The notes beneath the pieces were generated by a model. The model worked only from the letters and a program-made list of their open reading frames with translations, was not told the origin of the DNA and ran no database searches. 6,370 bases of DNA from JAVBKE01 sp031554215 (lineage in GTDB: Bacteria > Bacillota > Bacilli > JARBTR01). Made by a program: the position numbers and the translations under genes. The stretch lies in assembly GCA_031554215.1 (NCBI GenBank), contig JAVBKF010000006.1:1-6370 (forward strand), written 5' to 3'. Below, one piece after another: positions 1 to 5,212 of this stretch (within the stretch, counting starts at the first letter, position 1; every line of letters starts with the position of its first letter).

Positions 1-66
1 TTTATTTAAAACAGAATTTAAGATAATAAAAAAGGGAAATTTTAGAAGTATTTCAAAGAGAATTTA
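1..66. repeat. Left part of the 66-bp repeat array
   Basis: Bases 1-24 complete the unit interrupted at 6370, and 25-66 hold a further diverged unit starting AATAAAAAAGGGAAATTTTAG. Continuity with the right end is the main evidence that the molecule is circular. Confidence 0.7.
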
Positions 67-74
67 AAAACCCA

Positions 75-104
75 TTGAAAAAGCCCTCTTAACTGTGTTA
101 TATT
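75..104 (+). promoter_or_regulatory. Probable sigma-A promoter of the rolling-circle rep operon
   Basis: The -35 is TTGAAA (75-80) and the -10 is TATATT (99-104), 18 bp apart. Each is one base off consensus. Transcription would start near 111, giving a leader of about 60 nt before the rep ATG. The promoter lies just inside the edge of the 66-bp repeat array. Identified by eye only. Confidence 0.6.
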
Positions 105-138
105 TTAAGCGACTAAACCAAAATAAACAACAAAAAAA

Positions 139-166
139 GGGACTTTTATATTCCCCGAAAGGAATA
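139..166 (+). promoter_or_regulatory. rep leader hairpin that buries the ribosome binding site
   Basis: TATTCC (149-154) pairs perfectly with GGAATA (161-166) around the loop CCGAAA. This places GGA of the Shine-Dalgarno inside the stem. Upstream, GGGA (139-142) can pair with TCCC (152-155), which would be mutually exclusive with the first stem and would free the ribosome site. Such a two-state leader would fit translational control of Rep amount, common in rolling-circle plasmids, but this is inference from base pairing alone. Confidence 0.4.
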
Positions 167-171
167 AACTT

Positions 172-1221
172 ATGAATAATGATAACATAGAGATAAAAAA
201 ACTGCAAGAGGAACATTTTAGAGAAACAAAAATTTATAGTGAGTACACAGCGGTTATTTACGAAGAATTAAACAGTAAGAAAACCTATAAAATAGACGAT
301 TGTGGAAGTTATTTAATATTTAAAAACTTTTTTGAAATAGAAAAACTAAAATTAGCAAAAGCAAATTTTTGTAGATGTAGGCTCTGTCCAATGTGCATAA
401 TAAGAAAATCGGCAAAAATTAGAGCAAACTTATTAAAAGTTTTGTCATATGCCGTATTTGAAAAGAAATATATGTTGGTGCATTTGACACTTACAGTCAG
501 GAATGTAAAAAGACAAGATTTAAAAAACACAGTAGATGAAATGCTAAAAGCATTTAACTTAATGATTGATAGAGATATATTTAAAGCAAAAGGTAAATCA
601 GCAAAAAACATAGTAAAAGGGCTATTTCGTAACTTAGAAATAACATACGTAAACGATCCAACAAAAAAGAGTTACGATACGTTTCATCCGCATTTCCATG
701 TCGTAATGGCGGTTGAAAAATCATATTTTACAGGAAAAGACTATTTAAAACAAAACGATTGGTGTCTGTTATGGCAATCCTGCATGAAAACAAAATACAA
801 ACCAATTTGTTACATAGAGAAATGCTACTACAAAAACGAACAAGGCAAAAAAATAAAAGACCTGAAAACAGTAGACGACATAGAAAAAGTAGCATTTGAA
901 GCAAGTAAATACGTAGCAAAAAGCAGTGACTATTTATATATAAACGACCTAGAACTATCAAAGAAAAACCTTTTAACTCTTGATCTAGCTTTATCAGGCA
1001 GAAAACTTTTTCATTACGGTGGAGACTTTGGAAAAATAAAAAAACAATTAAACCTAGAAGACGAAGAAAAAGGCGACTTAATACATATCAACGGTGAAGA
1101 AATAGAAACAGATATGCTAGATTACATATACGAGGTTTACAGATGGGACAAGCTAACAAAAGACTACACAATGAGCGAAACCCTAACAAAAGAAGAATAT
1201 AAAAAGACATTTGAGGAGTGA
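172..1221 (+). CDS. rep: Rolling-circle replication initiator, Rep_1 (pC194/pUB110) family
   Basis: A 349-residue HUH-type initiator, which nicks the plasmid double-strand origin and starts rolling-circle replication. Seen in the sequence: a cysteine cluster CRCRLCPMC (residues 67-75), the LTLT motif I (105-108), the metal-binding HPHFH motif II (172-176), and motif III EASKYVAK with Glu243 four residues before Tyr247. That Glu/Tyr spacing matches the catalytic pair described for pC194 RepA. A C-terminal GRKLFHYGGDFG block (276-287) also fits the family. The length is normal and no key residue is missing. The ATG at 172 is preceded by AAAGGA with 8 nt spacing; that site lies in a small hairpin (149-166). 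A promoter sits at 75-104. The next gene begins 7 nt after the stop, so the two are likely one operon. A theta-type initiator on the same molecule is unusual. The family call is secure; the origin it acts on is inferred (see 5664-5705). Confidence 0.95.
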   Translation: MNNDNIEIKKLQEEHFRETKIYSEYTAVIYEELNSKKTYKIDDCGSYLIFKNFFEIEKLKLAKANFCRCRLCPMCIIRKSAKIRANLLKVLSYAVFEKKYMLVHLTLTVRNVKRQDLKNTVDEMLKAFNLMIDRDIFKAKGKSAKNIVKGLFRNLEITYVNDPTKKSYDTFHPHFHVVMAVEKSYFTGKDYLKQNDWCLLWQSCMKTKYKPICYIEKCYYKNEQGKKIKDLKTVDDIEKVAFEASKYVAKSSDYLYINDLELSKKNLLTLDLALSGRKLFHYGGDFGKIKKQLNLEDEEKGDLIHINGEEIETDMLDYIYEVYRWDKLTKDYTMSETLTKEEYKKTFEE

Positions 1222-1227
1222 CAAAAA

Positions 1228-1488
1228 ATGAAAGAAGTAAAAGTCCCCGAAGAATTAATCTACAGAATGTCCATAATACTTCTAGAACTCGAACAGTACA
1301 CATTCGACAATGAAATACTAAACGAAATGCAAAAGGTCGTTAAAACGCAAATAAACGCAAAATTATTGCAAATGGAAAAAAGAGAAGCCTACACGAAATA
1401 TAAACAAGCAGAAACAGCACAAGAACGAGAAGAACAAAAACAAAAATACATAGAAAAATTAGGAATATCAAAAAATTTCCAATATTAA
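1228..1488 (+). CDS. Small rep-associated hypothetical protein (86 aa)
   Basis: An 86-residue highly charged protein, translated from an ATG 7 nt after the rep stop. Its ribosome site GAGGAG (1213-1218) abuts and precedes the rep stop, so it is almost certainly co-transcribed with rep. Visible layout: an N-terminal VPEEL helix, a middle segment ending KLLQMEKREAYTKYKQA, then a Glu/Lys/Gln-rich helix (EREEQKQKYIEKLGI) with a short aromatic end. From memory, this pattern (VPEEL, then RE.YTKYK, then EERE, then a Tyr-[LI]-x-Lys-[VLI]-Gly ending) matches small proteins found beside plasmid replication genes in Clostridia. Some of those are mislabelled complexin-2 in databases. No enzyme motif, signal peptide or membrane segment is visible. 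A replication accessory role is a guess from its position. That it is real is fairly sure; its function is unknown. Confidence 0.78.
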   Translation: MKEVKVPEELIYRMSIILLELEQYTFDNEILNEMQKVVKTQINAKLLQMEKREAYTKYKQAETAQEREEQKQKYIEKLGISKNFQY

Positions 1489-1489
1489 A

Positions 1490-1517
1490 AGATGTTAAAG
1501 GAATCTTTACTGCATCT
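1490..1517 (+). terminator. Weak hairpin closing the rep operon
   Basis: AGATG (1490-1494) pairs with CATCT (1513-1517), and TAAAG (1496-1500) with CTTTA (1505-1509), giving an interrupted stem just after the stop of the 86-aa gene. No clear T-run follows, so termination is only possible, not strong. The remainder up to 1668 is AT-rich and shows nothing convincing. Confidence 0.35.
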
Positions 1518-1668
1518 CTTGAAATATGATTATTTTAATATCGTATTTATTCGTAATTTTGTATTTTTTTGACAAATTTTTTGATAAATAAATTTTAAGT
1601 TATGGATCAGAGTTTTGAAGTTGGAATAAAATCAGTTCTAGTATACCTAAAATACAATAAAATAAAAA

Positions 1669-2682
1669 TCAAGCCTCACTAAAATCAACTTTAATAATAG
1701 ATTTCAAATAACCAAACCTACTTTTTTGTGGTTTTCGTAAATTCATCTCATCATATTTTCTTTTTAAATAATCATACCGTTCCAGTTCAACATTGCTTGC
1801 ACTACCAAAAGGTATTATTTTAACTATCATATCAAACAACAATTGCATTTCATCTTCAGCAAACTCATTATTACAAGCATCTGCAAGAAATTCCAGTATT
1901 TGATTTGAAAATTTAAAAGACACTTCATTTACATCTTCTTTAACCTGTTGATGAATAAACTCATCCAATGTCAACTGATCAACATAGCTTGTGTTTTTAG
2001 TAATCGTAAATTTTAAATTAATTATTTTACCACCGTTACCACGCTTACCACTTGGTTCATATGTAAATTTTATATCTGTGTTTTCTGCCAATGCTTTTTG
2101 ACACACCTCAAGCACTTTAGTTTTAAAATTATTAAAAAGCAAATACTCTTTTTTATTAATTCCCATTAATTCTTTTAAATCATCAACAGATATAATCCGC
2201 TCACCAACAAACTCATACTGTTTTAAAATTTCATACATTCGTAATTGATTAGAACTTCTAAGGCGAAGTGCGTTCCAAAGTTCATAAGAAAAGTATCTAT
2301 TTTTAAATTCAAACAATAATGGCAGGGCTTTATCATGTGCATCAATTTCCACGTACCATTCTCCCAAACTATCTTGAGTCACAGTACACTCTTTAAAAAT
2401 TTGAAACCCTGTATAACCGCCTGTTTCAAGCGGTACATTTATAACTTTACAAAGCAAACTATCTGTTACATTTTTTAAATAATCAATATTCAATCTCCCT
2501 AACTCCATAATTTTCTGAAAATCGAATAAAGAAAAACGTACAGCCCTAGTATTACTATCTTTTGGATTTATTTTTGCAAGATAAACGCTAAAAAAACGCA
2601 ATTCTTGCAGTGTCATATTGTTTGAACGAATCTCATTTAAAACATTTCTTTTTTTAACTAAATAATCTTTTTTAATTGCCAA
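1669..2682 (-). CDS. repB: Theta-type plasmid replication initiator, Rep_3 family
   Basis: A 337-residue initiator of the Rep_3 superfamily (two winged-helix domains), which binds iterons and opens the theta origin. The N-terminal winged-helix region shows NEIRSNNMTLQELRFFSVYL (residues 16-35) and the GRLNIDYLKNVTDSLL stretch (62-77). The second winged helix covers about 143-227: SSNQLRMYEILKQY, then DLKELMGI, then FKTKVLEVCQKAL, then KIINLKFTI. The C-terminal SRFGYLKSII is also typical of the family. The start is TTG at 2682: a TAG stop lies in frame directly before it, no upstream ATG is available, and a GGGGGGTGA ribosome site sits 4 nt away. The next in-frame ATG (Met23) would cut into the first domain. 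Five 22-bp iterons lie immediately upstream, so this is a complete replicon. The symbol repB is conventional only. The gene points towards the rolling-circle operon (convergent, 180 bp apart). Confidence 0.95.
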   Translation of the reverse strand: MAIKKDYLVKKRNVLNEIRSNNMTLQELRFFSVYLAKINPKDSNTRAVRFSLFDFQKIMELGRLNIDYLKNVTDSLLCKVINVPLETGGYTGFQIFKECTVTQDSLGEWYVEIDAHDKALPLLFEFKNRYFSYELWNALRLRSSNQLRMYEILKQYEFVGERIISVDDLKELMGINKKEYLLFNNFKTKVLEVCQKALAENTDIKFTYEPSGKRGNGGKIINLKFTITKNTSYVDQLTLDEFIHQQVKEDVNEVSFKFSNQILEFLADACNNEFAEDEMQLLFDMIVKIIPFGSASNVELERYDYLKRKYDEMNLRKPQKSRFGYLKSIIKVDFSEA

Positions 2683-2702
2683 CTAATCACCCCCCATAAT
2701 TT

Positions 2703-2731
2703 ACAATATCATACATGTATACATAAATCAA
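2703..2731 (-). promoter_or_regulatory. Candidate repB promoter with palindromic operator
   Basis: On the minus strand TTGATT (2731-2726) and TATTGT (2708-2703) are 17 bp apart, each matching the consensus at 4 of 6 bases. The spacer contains the perfect palindrome ATACATGTAT (2711-2720) and an overlapping TGTATACA (2716-2723). Rep_3 proteins commonly repress their own promoter as dimers on inverted repeats, so this palindrome is a reasonable operator. The promoter match itself is weak. Confidence 0.35.
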
Positions 2732-2747
2732 TATATATATGTATGTA

Positions 2748-2857
2748 TGCAAATCCCTCTATGCAAGTGTGCAAATCCTTCTATGCAACTGTGCAAATCC
2801 TTCTATGCAACTGTGCAAATCCCTCTATGCAAGTGTGCAAATCCCTCTATGCAAGTG
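2748..2857. repeat. Five tandem 22-bp iterons: theta replication origin
   Basis: Five back-to-back 22-bp units start at 2748, 2770, 2792, 2814 and 2836. Each begins TGCAAATCC, has CTCTATGCAA or TTCTATGCAA in the middle, and ends GTG or CTG. Copies 1, 4 and 5 are identical, and copies 2 and 3 are identical to each other. TGCAA occurs twice per unit, 14 and 8 bp apart. A decayed sixth unit (GCAAACCCTCTAT, 2864-2876) follows out of phase. Position, just upstream of repB, and the 22-bp period match iterons of Rep_3 theta plasmids such as the lactococcal group. They are the expected Rep binding sites for initiation and copy-number control. Confidence 0.93.
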
Positions 2858-2899
2858 GTTCTCGCAAACCCTCTATTTTACGCTATTTGTTGCAACCGA

Positions 2900-2932
2900 A
2901 AACAAGAGTACTAAACAAGAGTACTAAACAAG
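2900..2932. repeat. 13-bp direct repeats beside the iterons
   Basis: AAACAAGAGTACT occurs twice in tandem (2900-2912 and 2913-2925), then decays in a third copy beginning AAACAAG (2926-2932). Each full copy includes the palindrome AGTACT. The AT-rich, short-repeat character next to the iterons fits a DNA unwinding region, but that role is inferred. Confidence 0.7.
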
Positions 2933-2934
2933 TA

Positions 2935-2989
2935 TTAAAACAAGCAAACAAACAAGGGAGAAAAATGCTTGTTTGTTTGCTTGTTTTAA
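2935..2989. repeat. Perfect 22-bp inverted repeat (hairpin/cruciform)
   Basis: The left arm 2935-2956 (starting TTAAAACAAGCAAAC) and right arm 2968-2989 are exact inverse complements with an 11-nt loop (2957-2967). No clean T-run follows on either strand, so it is an atypical terminator. It separates the iterons from the tail of the XRE gene. It could stop transcription entering the origin from the right, or be part of the origin itself. Confidence 0.85.
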
Positions 2990-3021
2990 AGATTACTTTT
3001 TATCTAATTTTTTTATAAGCC

Positions 3022-3092
3022 AGTTTAAGATTTTGGATTTGGAGTTTAAGATTTTGGATTTGGAGTTTAAGATTTTGGATTTGGAGTATAAG
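3022..3092. repeat. 21-bp tandem repeat, three copies plus 8 bp
   Basis: Three identical 21-bp copies (3022-3042, 3043-3063, 3064-3084), each AGTTTAAGATTTTGG followed by ATTTGG, then a diverged partial copy AGTATAAG (3085-3092). Read on the minus strand each unit encodes Thr-Pro-Asn-Pro-Lys-Ser-stop, which is exactly the end of the XRE gene. The array is therefore the last seven codons of that gene, stop included, copied downstream. Confidence 0.9.
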
Positions 3093-3276
3093 TCATTATA
3101 TCTTGAACGTTACAATCTAAAATTTCGCAAATGTCATCTATAGTCGTGCTTGATGTAGGCATATTCTTTGCCATTCTAGAAATTGTTTTTTGAGCAATTC
3201 CATGTTTATGAATTAATTTATATTTAGTAAAACCTCTTTCTTTCATTGTTTCCCATAATGGACTATAAACTATCAT
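3067..3276 (-). CDS. XRE/Cro-CI family helix-turn-helix regulator (69 aa)
   Basis: A 69-residue single-domain DNA-binding protein, the size of minimal Cro-like repressors. The helix-turn-helix covers roughly residues 17-38 (TKYKLIHKHGIAQKTISRM). The following helix DDICEILDCNVQDIM is the usual close of the XRE fold in small plasmid and phage regulators. The start is ATG at 3276, with AGAGGTGA about 5 nt upstream. It is divergent from the 79-aa gene, and the 120-bp gap contains an array of 16-bp repeats that it probably binds, so it likely represses itself and its neighbour. Its last codons lie in the 21-bp repeat array, where the tail TPNPKS-stop is repeated twice more beyond the gene. An antitoxin role is possible, since such regulators often act as one, but the partner is not a known toxin. 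Confidence 0.9.
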   Translation of the reverse strand: MIVYSPLWETMKERGFTKYKLIHKHGIAQKTISRMAKNMPTSSTTIDDICEILDCNVQDIMTYTPNPKS

Positions 3277-3303
3277 GATATCACCTCTTGCGGAAATACT
3301 ACA

Positions 3304-3371
3304 TTACAGCTAAAATAAGAAATAGCTGTAACATAATTAAGCTGTAATATAATTAAGCTGGAATACAATAC
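3304..3371. promoter_or_regulatory. Operator/promoter region with phased AGCTGTAA repeats
   Basis: TTACAGCT (3304-3311) is inverted relative to AGCTGTAA at 3324-3331 and 3340-3347 and to AGCTGGAA at 3356-3363. The direct copies are exactly 16 bp apart, and the 16-bp unit AGCTGTAAYATAATTA is repeated. A perfect TATAAT (3348-3353) lies inside the array, so a bound regulator would block it. It has no good -35, which would suit a weak or regulated promoter for the + gene. The obvious candidate binder is the XRE protein encoded divergently next to it. Confidence 0.65.
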
Positions 3372-3396
3372 AGTATTATACGAGGTGATAAAATTT

Positions 3397-3636
3397 ATGA
3401 AAAAGAAAAAAATCAGGAAAAAACTAAATCAAACAGACAGAGAATTTATATCAATATTTTTCAACATAGCACAAGAATTTAAAGAACCGAAAAACGAATT
3501 TGACATAGACGCACACCTAAGTAAAAACTTTATAAAGTTTTTTATTTTTTGCGATTTTATTTACAAAAATAAAGATAAATACACAGATTTAAAACAAAAA
3601 CTCAAGTCAGAATTAGATCTGGAATGGCTCAAATAA
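3397..3636 (+). CDS. Hypothetical protein (79 aa), divergent partner of the XRE gene
   Basis: A 79-residue protein with no recognised family. It opens with a very basic tail (MKKKKIRKKL), then FISIFFNIAQEF, an acidic middle (NEFDIDAHL), an aromatic-rich amphipathic stretch FIKFFIFCDFIY (residues 45-56), and a charged C-terminal helix. The aromatic stretch is too broken by charges to be a sure membrane segment. The ATG at 3397 is preferred over the in-frame GTG at 3385, because that GTG lies inside the ribosome site GAGGTGAT (3382-3389), which is correctly spaced for the ATG. The same ribosome-site sequence precedes the divergent XRE gene. The two share an operator region, and a strong terminator follows at 3647-3675. 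It may be a two-gene regulator/effector module; a toxin role is speculation. Confidence 0.72.
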   Translation: MKKKKIRKKLNQTDREFISIFFNIAQEFKEPKNEFDIDAHLSKNFIKFFIFCDFIYKNKDKYTDLKQKLKSELDLEWLK

Positions 3637-3646
3637 AATCAAACAA

Positions 3647-3675
3647 AAAAAGAGAGCCACAGAAACTCTCTTTTT
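3647..3675 (+). terminator. Rho-independent terminator after the 79-aa gene
   Basis: AAAAAGAGAG (3647-3656) pairs perfectly with CTCTCTTTTT (3666-3675) around a 9-nt loop, 10 nt after the stop codon. The flanking A and T tracts allow it to work in either direction. Confidence 0.85.
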
Positions 3676-3740
3676 AAAATTAGGCAGCCTGCAGTTCTAT
3701 TTAAATAAAAAATGAACAATATTCACCTTTAACAACTAAC

Positions 3741-3766
3741 AAAAAAAGCCAATAAATGGCTTATTT
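3741..3766 (-). terminator. Rho-independent terminator for the secreted-protein gene
   Basis: AAGCCA (3746-3751) pairs with TGGCTT (3757-3762). On the minus strand the stem is followed by a run of seven T (complement of 3741-3747), placing it 40 bp after the stop of the minus-strand gene at 3803. On the + strand a T tract also follows, so the site may be bidirectional. Confidence 0.8.
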
Positions 3767-3802
3767 TTAATTTTTAGAATAATAAAATTTTATAGCACTA
3801 AT

Positions 3803-4252
3803 TTAATATAATTTATCCGTAGGATATAGAGTAATGCAGTCGTTGTCAATTTTTTGTAACAGAACGATACTATCTTTATTAAGCTCCGGCAAAACCTCAC
3901 ATATACCATCAATAATAAAAATTATATCTGCATCAGACATTTTTTGTTTTGATTGAATCATTATGCTTGATACTAAAATATTATTTTCTGTTCTAGCAAA
4001 AACTGATTTAACCGTTTTAATATATGATTGTTTTAATAAAAATTCTTCAACTGCTTGTTGTTCATTTTGAAAATCTTCATCTTCAACCATGTAATTAATA
4101 ATATTACCATTTTCATCTTGAATTGAACAAGCAGTTGTCGCTTGATTTTCAAATAAATTATTTTCATATGAATTTGAGGAAGCAATTACCGAAGTTATGT
4201 AAAATACTGCAATTATTGAAAATATAATAGCTGATTTCTTTTTATTAGTCAT
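3803..4252 (-). CDS. Predicted secreted or membrane-anchored protein of unknown function (149 aa)
   Basis: A 149-residue protein starting MTNKKK, followed by a hydrophobic segment at residues 8-24 (AIIFSIIAVFYITSVIA) and a possible signal-peptidase site after VIA. It therefore acts outside the membrane or is anchored by its N-terminus. There is no lipobox cysteine right after the hydrophobic core. The mature part is acidic, with cysteines at 42, 118 and 139, and ends in an alternating region: SVFARTENNILVSSIMIQ, then SDADIIFIIDGICEVLPEL, then DSIVLL. This looks like a small alpha/beta domain. I do not recognise the family. The ATG at 4252 has GAGGT (4264-4260) 7 nt upstream. Promoter candidate at 4392-4420; terminator at 3741-3766. 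It stands alone on its strand as probable cargo. Surface adaptation or host interaction would be a guess. Confidence 0.78.
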   Translation of the reverse strand: MTNKKKSAIIFSIIAVFYITSVIASSNSYENNLFENQATTACSIQDENGNIINYMVEDEDFQNEQQAVEEFLLKQSYIKTVKSVFARTENNILVSSIMIQSKQKMSDADIIFIIDGICEVLPELNKDSIVLLQKIDNDCITLYPTDKLY

Positions 4253-4273
4253 TATAGTTACCTCAGTTTTATA

Positions 4274-4396
4274 TTAGTTTCCTAGTTTTTTATAGACTGT
4301 CTGTATCGATAATCTTGAATATGATTGGGCTGATAAATCTGTTGTAATATAATAATCTATATATTTTCCCCCATTTGTTGTAACCAAAATAACCAT
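4274..4396 (-). CDS. Possible 40-residue small ORF upstream of the secreted-protein gene
   Basis: ATG at 4396 to TAA at 4274 encodes 40 residues with protein-like composition: MVILVTTNGGKYIDYYITTD, then LSAQSYSRLSIQTVYKKLGN. It ends 21 bp before the ATG of the secreted protein, on the same strand. Against it: there is only a weak ribosome site (GGA), and the ATG overlaps the -10 of the candidate promoter 4392-4420, so a transcript from there would start downstream of this ATG. It may be a decayed gene tail, a short leader peptide transcribed from further upstream, or chance. Confidence 0.25.
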   Translation of the reverse strand: MVILVTTNGGKYIDYYITTDLSAQSYSRLSIQTVYKKLGN

Positions 4397-4420
4397 ACTT
4401 TATTTATCCATACATGTCAA
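4392..4420 (-). promoter_or_regulatory. Candidate promoter for the secreted-protein gene
   Basis: On the minus strand a perfect TTGACA (4420-4415) is followed after 17 bp by TATGGT (4397-4392), a 4-of-6 match. The transcript would have a leader of roughly 130 nt before the ATG at 4252. Confidence 0.5.
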
Positions 4421-4514
4421 TTTTTAAAAAATAAGAACAAATTTTAAAACTCAAACAAGCATAAAAATAAAGCAAATAAAAAAGGCGTCAGGAGTAATAA
4501 GAAATTTTCAATAT

Positions 4515-4556
4515 AAAAAATAACAATAACAGTATTTAAAGTGTTGTTATTTTTTT
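4515..4556. terminator. Bidirectional-type terminator hairpin left of the recombinase gene
   Basis: A-tract plus AATAACAA (4515-4526) pairs with TTGTTATT plus T-tract (4544-4555), a 12-bp AT-rich stem with a 17-nt loop followed by T. It stands between the divergent secreted-protein and recombinase genes with no gene ending at it, so it may insulate the two units. Around it (4421-4606) the DNA is AT-rich with smaller symmetrical stretches such as GATTTTAAAAATC and AATAATTGATTATTA, and no gene was seen. Confidence 0.6.
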
Positions 4557-4606
4557 GATTTTAAAAATCACAAAAAATAATTGATTATTACAACAAGAAA
4601 TATATA

Positions 4607-4633
4607 TTGACAAAAAGATGACAAACATAGCTA
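4607..4633 (+). promoter_or_regulatory. Possible promoter of the recombinase gene
   Basis: A perfect TTGACA lies at 4607-4612. The best nearby -10 is TAGCTA (4628-4633) after only 15 bp, so the match is imperfect. A second TGACAAA follows at 4619-4625, making a short direct repeat that could alternatively be a protein binding site. Confidence 0.35.
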
Positions 4634-4689
4634 ACAAAAACGGTTAAACTTAAAGGGCAAGTAAGATGTTTTTGTTTAGAGAGGTGAGT

Positions 4690-5211
4690 ATGGTAAAAGT
4701 AACTGGAATATCAGCAGAAAATATAAAAAAATTCAATAAACTAATGGCAAGGAAGGCTGAAAAATACGACATATTGTTTAAAATAGGGGCAGAAACAGGG
4801 CTAAGAATAACAGATATTTTAAATATAAAAGTGACAGATTATTATGCAGGGACAGTGATCGAGCAAAAGACAAAGAAGGCAAAAGAGATAAAGTTAAGTG
4901 ATAAGACAAAAAAACAAATAGCGAATCACATTAAGGCAAACAATTTGCAACTGCATAATTACATCATATTTTCGACGATAAGGCGTGTTAACAAACCTTT
5001 GAGTCGTAGACAAGCCCACTATGTCATCCGTGGCGTATCGGGGCAATTAGGGCTTAAAAATGTGGGTACGCATTCTTTGCGTAAGACTTACGCAAGGGAA
5101 CACTTTAAAAAGCATCACAATTTAGAGGCATTACAGCAAGAATTGAATCACAAGTACATAACAACGACGTTGATGTATTTATTTGACGACTTAAACGAGA
5201 TAAAGCTCTAA
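4690..5211 (+). CDS. Tyrosine-type site-specific recombinase, catalytic domain only
   Basis: A 173-residue tyrosine recombinase of the phage integrase/Xer superfamily, which cuts and rejoins DNA at specific sites. All active-site positions are visible: Arg39 in TGLRITDIL, the beta-hairpin lysine region EQKTKKAKEIKL (57-69), His128 and Arg131 in THSLRKTY, His154 in ELNHKYITTT, and the nucleophile Tyr163 in LMYLF. It is much shorter than XerC/XerD (about 300 residues): the N-terminal core-binding SAM-like domain is absent, only about 25 residues preceding the catalytic fold. The ATG at 4690 is chosen because GAGGTGA (4681-4687) lies just upstream. An in-frame ATG at 4666 with AAAGGG upstream would add MFLFREVS and cannot be excluded. 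No mobile partner is present. With candidate sites downstream (5539-5600), its likely job is multimer resolution or cointegrate recombination. Confidence 0.93.
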   Translation: MVKVTGISAENIKKFNKLMARKAEKYDILFKIGAETGLRITDILNIKVTDYYAGTVIEQKTKKAKEIKLSDKTKKQIANHIKANNLQLHNYIIFSTIRRVNKPLSRRQAHYVIRGVSGQLGLKNVGTHSLRKTYAREHFKKHHNLEALQQELNHKYITTTLMYLFDDLNEIKL

Positions 5212-5212
5212 G

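Noticed and set aside
309..1303. Three minus-strand ORFs within and just after the rolling-circle rep gene
   Set aside because: Shadows of rep and the 86-aa gene: Phe/Leu-rich translations of the antisense of Lys-rich genes.
1569..1597. TTGACA at 1569-1574 as a promoter
   Set aside because: No acceptable -10 at the right distance, and it would only read antisense into the end of repB.
2748..2857. Iteron array as a CRISPR
   Set aside because: The units are contiguous with no unique spacers, and sit directly before a Rep_3 gene.
2739..3018. Overlapping + strand ORFs across the iterons encoding repeated Cys/Ser/Met peptides
   Set aside because: The repeated peptide merely reflects 22-bp iterons read in different frames; no credible ribosome site or protein-like composition.
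4404..4412. TTATCCATA as a DnaA box
   Set aside because: One mismatch to TTATCCACA, but it is isolated, far from the iterons, and in AT-rich DNA where chance matches are common.
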